Source: JAQBFJ01 sp032123435
Lineage (GTDB): Bacteria; Verrucomicrobiota; Kiritimatiellia; UBA8416; JAQBFJ01
Length of the DNA: 6,762 bases
Assembly (NCBI GenBank): GCA_032123435.1
Contig: JAQBFJ010000099.1
Span: 1 to 6,762, forward strand
Direction of reading: 5' to 3'
The notes beneath the pieces were generated by a model. It was not told the origin of the DNA. It did no database searches and saw nothing but the letters and a program-made list of their open reading frames with translations. Every line of letters starts with the position of its first letter. Positions within the stretch are counted from its first letter, which is position 1. Made by a program: the position numbers and the translations under genes. Of this stretch, positions 1 to 6,010 are shown one piece after another.

Positions 1-1578
1 ACGCGGAAAATCAACCCATTCAGGGTGTCCGAATTCGTTGCCCATAAAATTGAGATACCCATGCCCAGCCGTTGCGAGCGAAGCCAGTCTGATCATTTTG
101 TGCAGGGCCATGCCGCGATCAACCATGAGATTGTTATCGGATGTTCTCATGAAATGATACATTTCCGCGTCGATAAGTTCGAATATCAACGTCTTGCCGC
201 CGACAAGAGCCTGGTCATGACATTCCGCATAACTTATTGTTCTTTCATCATGTCTTCTGTTCACGAGTTCATGCCATAGATAATTCATGTTCCAATTCTC
301 ATCCGAAACATCATTGACCAGTTTAAACCAGCAGTCAGGCACACCCATTGCCATTCGGTAATCAAAGCCGCAGCCACCTTGTTCCGGCGGCACAGCGAGG
401 CCGGGCATTCCGCTAACGTCTTCAGCAATTGTAATAGCGTCAGGCTTGACGGTATGTATAACCTTGTTAGCCAGCATGAGATAAGCCACAGCGTCTTCAT
501 CCACGGTATTATCAAAATAATTATCGTATGATGTGAACGCTGGACCAAGTCCGTGATGAAAGTACAGCATGCTGGTTACCCCGTCAAAACGGAATCCATC
601 AACGCGATATTCATCAAGCCAGAACCGGCAGTTGGAGAGAAGAAAATGAACCACTTCCGGCTTGGCGTAGTTAAAGCATCTCGAATCCCATGCCTTATGT
701 TCACCACGTGCGCCCTCATGAAAGTACTGGTATAACGTGCCGTCGAATCTCGAAAGACCTTCCACTTCATTCTTAACGGCATGCGAGTGCACAATATCTA
801 TGATCACGGCCAAGCCGGCACCATGCGCTTCATCTACAAGTGCCTTGAATTCATCCGGCGTTCCAAAACGGGAAGATGCGGCAAAGAAACTTGAAACATG
901 ATATCCGAACGAGCCGTAATACGGATGTTCCATAATTGCCATCAATTGAATTGTATTATAACCGGCATCCGCTATCCGCGGCAGAACGTTGTCCTTGAAT
1001 TGCGTGTAGGTTCCAACACATTCATTCTGCTGGCTTATACCAACATGCGTTTCGTATATTAATGGCGTAGAACAGGGAGTGAATTTATCATGACGCCATT
1101 TATACGGCTGTTCAGGCGCCCATATCTGGGCATTAAATATCTTTGTCTTTTCATCCTGCACAACACGTCGCGCGTAAGCTGGAATACGATCACCCCTGCC
1201 ACCCGGCCAGGAAATAGAAAGCCGATAAAGATCGCCGTGATGGAGAGCTTTTTCCGGCAGGACTATTTCCCACGTCCCGTTCCCATCAATACGGCGCAGT
1301 TGATAGTCTGGTGATTCACGCCAATCACAAAAAGAACCCGTAAGATAGATAGTCTCGGCGTTGGGAGCCCATTCCCTGAACACCCAGCCATTATCGCGTT
1401 TATGCATGCCGAAATACTCATGGCCACTCGCAAAGTCAGTAAGAGACATTTGGCCCTGGGTTAATTTATGTTCCAACCCGCAGGCGTACGCATGTCTTCG
1501 CTGGATAATCTGCAAATATGGTTTTAAATAAGGGTCACTCGAAAGCTTGGACAAGTGGCCGGTTGAGCATGTTTTCAT
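1..1578 (-). CDS. glgB: 1,4-alpha-glucan branching enzyme, eukaryotic (GBE1-like) type, 3' end cut by window edge
   Basis: Branching enzyme that cuts alpha-1,4 glucan chains and rejoins them by alpha-1,6 bonds during glycogen synthesis. The frame is open from an ATG at 1578 to base 1, giving 526 residues with no stop; about 150-170 C-terminal residues (end of the catalytic barrel and the C-terminal beta domain) should lie beyond the left edge. Seen in order: the N-terminal motif DPYLKPY (residues 15-21), a CBM48-like beta domain (about 55-150) with REWAPNAETIYLTGSF, then the GH13 barrel with IQLMAIMEHPYYGSFGYH, DIVHSH, GFRFDGVTSML (nucleophile D332), ITIAEDVSGMP (acid/base E386) and AECHDQALVG (D455), ending at NEFGHPEWVDFPR. 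These match human GBE1 motifs closely, unlike E. coli GlgB. The ATG at 1578 overlaps the end of glgA by 44 nt and has only a weak ribosome site (AGAAAG about 14 nt upstream), so translational coupling is likely. TTG at 1554 is an alternative; the Met at 1449 would lose the conserved N-terminus. Family assignment is very secure, the exact start less so. Confidence 0.95.
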   Translation of the reverse strand, partial: MKTCSTGHLSKLSSDPYLKPYLQIIQRRHAYACGLEHKLTQGQMSLTDFASGHEYFGMHKRDNGWVFREWAPNAETIYLTGSFCDWRESPDYQLRRIDGNGTWEIVLPEKALHHGDLYRLSISWPGGRGDRIPAYARRVVQDEKTKIFNAQIWAPEQPYKWRHDKFTPCSTPLIYETHVGISQQNECVGTYTQFKDNVLPRIADAGYNTIQLMAIMEHPYYGSFGYHVSSFFAASSRFGTPDEFKALVDEAHGAGLAVIIDIVHSHAVKNEVEGLSRFDGTLYQYFHEGARGEHKAWDSRCFNYAKPEVVHFLLSNCRFWLDEYRVDGFRFDGVTSMLYFHHGLGPAFTSYDNYFDNTVDEDAVAYLMLANKVIHTVKPDAITIAEDVSGMPGLAVPPEQGGCGFDYRMAMGVPDCWFKLVNDVSDENWNMNYLWHELVNRRHDERTISYAECHDQALVGGKTLIFELIDAEMYHFMRTSDNNLMVDRGMALHKMIRLASLATAGHGYLNFMGNEFGHPEWVDFPR

Positions 1579-3052
1579 AAAGATCAATATACTTTCTAGC
1601 CGTAACGGTATGCGTAAACATTGACGCACTTTCCCTCATAATTCTTGCTATCTGCCCTGATTTTACTTCCGCAGGCTGAGCATAGAAAGACATGGCCTGA
1701 TCTATTGCCCAGCGTAATCCATTGGCGTCATGCACATTAAACACAAAACCGTTTCCCTCGTTCTTCTCTATATTGAGATGCGATACCGTATCATGAAGCC
1801 CGCCTGTATCATGAACAACAGGCAGAGAGCCATATATCGCGCCTATCATCTGGGGCAGTCCGCAAGGTTCAAACGAGGAAGGCATAAGCGTGAAATCGGA
1901 AGCGGCATAAGCCAGGCGTGAAAGATCTTCGGCAAAATCGCAGATGGCTATACGATGATAAAAATCATGATGTCTGACTATGTCGCGAAAAATTTGCTGA
2001 TATGGCCCATTGGCTACGAAAACAAGTTGAAGCCCTTCCTGCCAATAACGGGAAATAATATCGTACAAAACATGGGCAAGCAGTTGACATCCTTTCTGCA
2101 GAGGGTCAAGACGTGAAGGCCAGAAGAACAGCGGGACAGACGTGTTTCTTAGAAGGCCCAGTTTTTTCTGCAACAGCGCTTTATTCTTGCGTTTCAATTC
2201 CTGATGATTCTCGGCCGAATAATGAAACGGCACAAAATTGTCGGTTTGCGGATTAAAGGATTTATCAGGCGCATTTAATATTCCTGACGCACAATCTGCA
2301 TTTTTTTTGGCAACAAATTCAGTTTGTATATGACTCGGTATAAAATTATGTCTGCCCTGGCATATTTCCTCGAGAAACGTGGGGCTCACTGTATTGACAA
2401 AATGCGCTGAAAAAATGGCGCTGGCCAGAAAGTCTACAAGGTTGGCCTGTCGTGTTTCTTCATAACCGTTCGGTACGCGTTTATAATATAGATAGAGCCA
2501 GAATTCCGCCGCGTCAATTCCGCTGTCTTCAATCGCCGCAAGAGTAAGCTCCTGGGTATGAATATTGTGGATGGTAAACAGGCAGGGAATGCCATGCCGC
2601 CTGGCCATAGCTGGAATAAGGCCCGTCATCCAGTCGTTACAATGAATCAAATCAGGTCTGACGGCTGGAATGATGTTGTTTATCACTTCTCTCTGGAACG
2701 CGAGGGCTGTTTTATGGCTTTCCGCGTAATAGTTGCTGTAAACCTGGTTTCGATAGTAAAAAACCCGGTCCTGGGCCAGATGTATTCGTGAATCAGGCAG
2801 CACGCTTTTATAAAGGCGCAGTTCATTGTTAATGAAATTCCCTATATCAATATTAAACATCTGCCGATAGTGTGGAAGGGCCACATGCACATCAGCGCCA
2901 AGTTCAAACAATGCCGAGACCAGAGATGCGGATACATCGGCCAAACCTCCGGCTTTCACCTTAAGGCAATTAGCCATGTTTCCCATCCCTTTGGGAAGAT
3001 AAGTGATTTCAGGTGTAACAATAAGGATGCGAGGATTTTTTGTACTTGCCAT
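1535..3052 (-). CDS. glgA: glycogen synthase, GT5 family, divergent form with N-terminal insertion
   Basis: Transfers glucose from a nucleotide sugar (normally ADP-glucose for GT5) to the non-reducing end of an alpha-1,4 glucan in the cytoplasm. The 505 residues show the GT-B fold signatures: KAGGLADV (33-40, donor-binding loop), HCNDWMTGL (137-145), FTIHNIH with the conserved His162, NTVSPTF (220-226), GILNAPD (257-263), PSRLDPLQKG (312-321, equivalents of the E. coli Arg/Lys pair at R314 and K320), and SFEPCGLPQ (393-401, conserved Glu395), followed by DTGGLHDTV. Length is slightly above the usual 475-490. Oddities: about 13 extra residues (around 17-32, TYLPKGMGNMANCL) sit between the first beta strand and the KxGGL loop; the usual HNLAYQG acceptor region reads HNIHTQE; and the R...K spacing in the SRLxxQKG motif is one residue longer. 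The ATG at 3052 lies 3 nt after the glgP stop with GGATGG as a modest ribosome site inside glgP; it places the first strand (RILIVTPE) at residues 8-15 as expected. The 3' end overlaps glgB. Confidence 0.95.
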   Translation of the reverse strand: MASTKNPRILIVTPEITYLPKGMGNMANCLKVKAGGLADVSASLVSALFELGADVHVALPHYRQMFNIDIGNFINNELRLYKSVLPDSRIHLAQDRVFYYRNQVYSNYYAESHKTALAFQREVINNIIPAVRPDLIHCNDWMTGLIPAMARRHGIPCLFTIHNIHTQELTLAAIEDSGIDAAEFWLYLYYKRVPNGYEETRQANLVDFLASAIFSAHFVNTVSPTFLEEICQGRHNFIPSHIQTEFVAKKNADCASGILNAPDKSFNPQTDNFVPFHYSAENHQELKRKNKALLQKKLGLLRNTSVPLFFWPSRLDPLQKGCQLLAHVLYDIISRYWQEGLQLVFVANGPYQQIFRDIVRHHDFYHRIAICDFAEDLSRLAYAASDFTLMPSSFEPCGLPQMIGAIYGSLPVVHDTGGLHDTVSHLNIEKNEGNGFVFNVHDANGLRWAIDQAMSFYAQPAEVKSGQIARIMRESASMFTHTVTARKYIDLYENMLNRPLVQAFE

Positions 3053-3055
3053 AAG

Positions 3056-5608
3056 CTACGAACCATCCGCCCATGTTATAAAGCCCGGGATATCAGTTTT
3101 CCAGTCGGGGCCGCTCGGAATAACACGCGTGGTAAATCCATACCGTCCAGTCGAATCACAAACCACCTCCTGGCGATAAATATATTTTCCGTCTCCCTTA
3201 TCCTCAATTACCTGCATGCGAGCGGTTTTACTTTTACAAATGCAGTTGTCGGGATCAACGGGCCCAAAATACACTTCAACATCAACTTCTTCCGGCTTTA
3301 TTTCACCAAGTTCAACAACCGTAATAACGACAAATTTGTCACCAACATGCAGTGCTGATATATCCTTGTCCAGTACTGGTTTGTGCACAACTATATCTTT
3401 CCAGAAATCCATAAATCTCCTGCGCTGGTTGACCAGATCATGAACAAGCGTTGAACTATCAGCAGTAAGAGCAAAAAAAGCCTTTTTCACGGGTTCATAA
3501 AAATTTTTCTTGTATTCCATAATCATTCGATGGCTTGTGAAATATTCCATAGCCATTTTCATGGATGCTTTCATCATCTTTGTCCAGGCAATGGGTATGC
3601 CGCTCTCCTGCCTGTCGTAAAAACGAGGTATTACTTCGTTCTCCAGCAGGTTGTAGATCGCCTGTGATTCAATACTGTCCTGATATTCCATGTCTTCATA
3701 TACTTCACCCTTGCCTATGGCCCACCCGCATTCCGGCGAATATCCCTCATCCCACCATCCGTCAAGAATGCTAACGTTCACAACGCCGTTCACCGCTGCT
3801 TTCATGCCGGATGTGCCGCTTGCTTCCTGCGGACGCCTGGGCGTATTCAACCATACATCAACGCCCTGCGCCATGTAGCGGGAAATTCTTATGTCGTAAT
3901 TCTCAAGGAATATTATTTTTTGACGAACACTGGGGTTTTTGGCAAATTCAATAATCTGCTTGATCAAGTTCTTCCCAACATCATCCGCCGGATGGGCTTT
4001 TCCTGAGAATATTATCTGCACCGGATATTCCTTGTTAGTCAGCAAGGCCTCCAGCCGCGCCGGATCACTGAGCAACAACGTTGCCCTCTTATAAGACGCA
4101 AAACGTCTTGCGAATCCTATTGTCAAAGCATCATAATTAAGCACCGATTTAATACGGCTTATTTCCGATTTAGCCGCATTTCTGACTGCGTATTGTTTTT
4201 CCGCAATATCACGCGCTTCTCTTATCAGGCGCGCGCGGCCAAGTTCATGCGCTTTCCAAAGTTCATCATCCGGAATCTGTGATATCCGTTTCAGAACATC
4301 CGCATCCGCCGGATTATCGCGCCATTCCGGACCAAGATACTTGTCAAAAAGCTGGGCATTATCGCCGGAAAGCCACGACATAACATGAACTCCGTTGGTA
4401 ACGTGAGTAATGGGTACCTCGTCTTCAGGACACTGAGTCCATAAATTGCGCCACATCTTGCGTTCCACTTCACCGTGCAGGCGGCTGACCCCGTTACTGA
4501 ACTGCGACATCCTTAATCCAAGTATTGTCATGCATAAATTACTATGCTTATCATTTTCCGGTTGACCCCATGAAATTACTTCATCAGAATCAATTCCCAT
4601 TTCTTCCTTAAGCGCCTCAAGATGCGGCTTTACCAGATCAACTGTAAAATATTCATTTCCTGCAGGAACAGGAGTATGAGTGGTAAATATATTTGTGCGC
4701 TGTAATACCTGCAAAGCAGACTCAAGATCCAGCCCTCGACTTTTCATGAAATGTTCAATATGCGCCAAACAAAGAAACGCGGCATGTCCTTCGTTCATGT
4801 GGCATGCCGACGGACTATATCCCAACTCGATAAGGGCCCTGAACCCGCCTATACCCAAAAGCAGTTCCTGGCGCAGACGCATTTGCCTGTCACCTTCATA
4901 AAGCCGACCCGTAATTTTTCTTAAATCTGTTTTATTTTCGACTATATTAGAGTCGAGAAGATAAAGTTTTACACGCCCTACATCAAGGCGCCAGACGTCG
5001 GCATAAAGCCTGCCGTCCGGCATGGGTAAACTCACTCGTACCGGCTGATTTTGATCATTATAAGCCCTTTTGAGCGGTAAAAGCTGGATCTCATTCTCCT
5101 GATAAGATTCCTGCTGCCAGCCATCATCACGCAGATATTGCTGAAAATATCCATTCCTGTACAAAAGGCCCACCGCGACAAGATCCAGCCCTATGTCCGA
5201 TGCCGCCTTGAGATGATCACCCGCAAGACAACCCAGGCCGCCGGCGTAAAGCCTGAGACTCTCATGTATGCCGTATTCAAGAGAAAAATAGGCAACACTG
5301 TTCGGCGAAGAAGCTGCATGCGACTTTTCTTTTTTTATCACTTCTGTTTCAAAGCGATCACGCACTTGATCCAGATGTGTAAGAAACCCGTCATCATCCG
5401 TCAGTTCCTCGAATCTCTGCTGGGGTATGAGCGTGAGAAAGGCGACAGGATTATGCCCGGATTGTTTCCACGCCTTGGGATCTATGCGACGAAACAGTTC
5501 TATGGCGTCATGATTCCAGGACCACCATAAATTCATCGATAGCGTTTCCAGAAAATCTATTTCAGGCGGAATCGCCGGAGCTACATTATAGAGATGTATG
5601 CCATTCAT
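3056..5608 (-). CDS. glgP: alpha-glucan (glycogen) phosphorylase, GT35, DUF3417 type
   Basis: PLP-dependent phosphorylase that removes glucose from alpha-1,4 chain ends as glucose-1-phosphate. The 850 residues carry an N-terminal DUF3417 domain (about 10-100; LSMNLWWSWNHDA, then RIDPKAWKQSGHNPV), the phosphorylase core starting at VAYFSLEYGIHESLRLYAGG (105-124) with GCLAGDHLKAASD (126-138), HMNEGHAAF (270-278), FTTHTPVPAG (308-317), VTNGVHVMSW (403-412), FARRFASYKRA (499-509), the PLP-lysine motif EASGTSGMKAAVNG with K603, and DGWWDEGY (616-623). A beta-rich C-terminal segment (about 750-838) resembles the terminal domain of this subfamily. Length and layout match the roughly 850-residue DUF3417 phosphorylases such as M. 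tuberculosis GlgP, not the E. coli MalP/GlgP form. The ATG at 5608 is 42 nt after the CBM48 gene; upstream spacing shows only a weak site (CAGG), and the start keeps the usual short lead before DUF3417. It ends 3 nt before glgA. In this subfamily the true substrate (glycogen, maltodextrin or a cell-wall glucan) is not always settled. Confidence 0.96.
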   Translation of the reverse strand: MNGIHLYNVAPAIPPEIDFLETLSMNLWWSWNHDAIELFRRIDPKAWKQSGHNPVAFLTLIPQQRFEELTDDDGFLTHLDQVRDRFETEVIKKEKSHAASSPNSVAYFSLEYGIHESLRLYAGGLGCLAGDHLKAASDIGLDLVAVGLLYRNGYFQQYLRDDGWQQESYQENEIQLLPLKRAYNDQNQPVRVSLPMPDGRLYADVWRLDVGRVKLYLLDSNIVENKTDLRKITGRLYEGDRQMRLRQELLLGIGGFRALIELGYSPSACHMNEGHAAFLCLAHIEHFMKSRGLDLESALQVLQRTNIFTTHTPVPAGNEYFTVDLVKPHLEALKEEMGIDSDEVISWGQPENDKHSNLCMTILGLRMSQFSNGVSRLHGEVERKMWRNLWTQCPEDEVPITHVTNGVHVMSWLSGDNAQLFDKYLGPEWRDNPADADVLKRISQIPDDELWKAHELGRARLIREARDIAEKQYAVRNAAKSEISRIKSVLNYDALTIGFARRFASYKRATLLLSDPARLEALLTNKEYPVQIIFSGKAHPADDVGKNLIKQIIEFAKNPSVRQKIIFLENYDIRISRYMAQGVDVWLNTPRRPQEASGTSGMKAAVNGVVNVSILDGWWDEGYSPECGWAIGKGEVYEDMEYQDSIESQAIYNLLENEVIPRFYDRQESGIPIAWTKMMKASMKMAMEYFTSHRMIMEYKKNFYEPVKKAFFALTADSSTLVHDLVNQRRRFMDFWKDIVVHKPVLDKDISALHVGDKFVVITVVELGEIKPEEVDVEVYFGPVDPDNCICKSKTARMQVIEDKGDGKYIYRQEVVCDSTGRYGFTTRVIPSGPDWKTDIPGFITWADGS

Positions 5609-5650
5609 TATTACTGCCTGAGCACGGTGTTAAAAATTCCGGAAAACATT

Positions 5651-5929
5651 CTAACTGACATTGACAACACTGTTGAGAACCCCAAGTCCATTTGACGTCC
5701 ACTCGGGACATTCCGGATCAACGCACCAGACATTGTCTATAACGAATTTATATTCGTGTCTTCCCTTAGACAATAAAATGGATGTGCTGTAAGAACCATC
5801 CTGATATTTCAGTTTGTTTCTTTTCGGATTCCATCCGTTAAATGTTCCGGCAACATACACTTCGGCGCCCTTGTCCGCCTTGATTTGAAACTTTACTCTT
5901 TTTTTACCCGCTAATGATGATTGAGCCAT
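5651..5929 (-). CDS. stand-alone AMPK-type glycogen-binding domain protein (CBM48)
   Basis: A small 92-residue cytoplasmic protein made almost entirely of one CBM48/AMPK1-CBM beta-sandwich, with no catalytic domain, signal peptide or membrane segment. Seen: RVKFQIKADKGAEVYVAGTF followed by NGW (31-33), then GRHEYKFVIDNVW (56-68), VDPECPEW (70-77) and NGLGVLNSVVNV (80-91). Against the AMPK beta-1 carbohydrate-binding module, the sugar contacts map to W33, K61, W68, L82 and N86, all conserved; the position of its Thr148 is Val84 here. Binding to alpha-glucan is therefore likely. The start is well supported by an AGGAGGT ribosome site 6 nt upstream of the ATG at 5929. It is the first gene of a closely spaced run followed by glgP, glgA and glgB, which suggests a role with glycogen itself: a scaffold, targeting subunit or regulator of a neighbouring enzyme. 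That role is inference; related single-domain proteins are generally annotated only as glycogen-recognition domains. Confidence 0.9.
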   Translation of the reverse strand: MAQSSLAGKKRVKFQIKADKGAEVYVAGTFNGWNPKRNKLKYQDGSYSTSILLSKGRHEYKFVIDNVWCVDPECPEWTSNGLGVLNSVVNVS

Positions 5930-5935
5930 TTAAAT

Positions 5936-5942
5936 ACCTCCT
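5936..5942 (-). promoter_or_regulatory. strong Shine-Dalgarno site of the CBM48 gene
   Basis: On the minus strand the sequence AGGAGGT stands 6 nt before the ATG at 5929. This full-consensus site is the strongest ribosome-binding site in the window and fixes the start of the 92-residue protein. The sites before glgP, glgA and glgB are all weaker. This would fit high expression of the small binding protein relative to the enzymes downstream, though that is inference. Confidence 0.85.
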
Positions 5943-5956
5943 GAGATTTTTACGTT

Positions 5957-5982
5957 CAATTCCCATTAATATGGATGAATTG
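5957..5982. repeat. imperfect 26-bp inverted repeat in the debranching enzyme-CBM48 gap
   Basis: Read on the plus strand, the arms are CAATTC then CCAT on the left and ATGG, two unpaired bases (AT), then GAATTG on the right, around a TAAT centre. This gives 10 paired bases with a 2-nt bulge. It lies 14 nt upstream of the ribosome site of the CBM48 gene and 28 nt after the debranching enzyme stop. It could be an operator or a short mRNA hairpin. It lacks a following U-run in the direction of transcription and is AT-rich, so it is not a normal intrinsic terminator. A/T-rich palindromes of this size can arise by chance. Confidence 0.4.
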
Positions 5983-6010
5983 CAGTAGAACGATTTGCTA
6001 GCCGGGTATG

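Larger units (their letters stand above)
5930..6010 (-). other. 81-nt intergenic gap, possible promoter region for the CBM48-glgP-glgA-glgB run
   Basis: This is the longest non-coding stretch in the window. It holds the AGGAGGT ribosome site and the imperfect inverted repeat. On the minus strand an AT-rich segment (CATATTAAT, within the repeat) could act as a -10 element, but no acceptable -35 hexamer is found 16-18 nt upstream of it. No clear sigma-70 promoter or intrinsic terminator can be called, so whether the debranching enzyme is co-transcribed with the downstream genes is open. Confidence 0.3.

Noticed and set aside
285..794. Two short minus-strand open frames (285-548 and 576-794)
   Set aside because: They lie inside glgB in other frames. 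The glgB frame is open throughout and encodes the GH13 catalytic motifs, so these are overlaps without support, and glgB is not broken here.
2301..2308. Run of eight A on the coding strand inside glgA as a phase-variation or slippage site
   Set aside because: It encodes part of the VAKKNAD segment in an intact frame, and a single run of eight is common in genes of this composition. There is no second sign of programmed shifting.
2870..3358. 162-residue open frame on the plus strand
   Set aside because: It lies antisense across the glgP-glgA junction, whose products are strongly conserved. The translation shows no recognisable domain and is a shadow of the real frames.
5138..5530. 130-residue open frame on the plus strand
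   Set aside because: Antisense to the conserved N-terminal half of glgP, with no domain signature.
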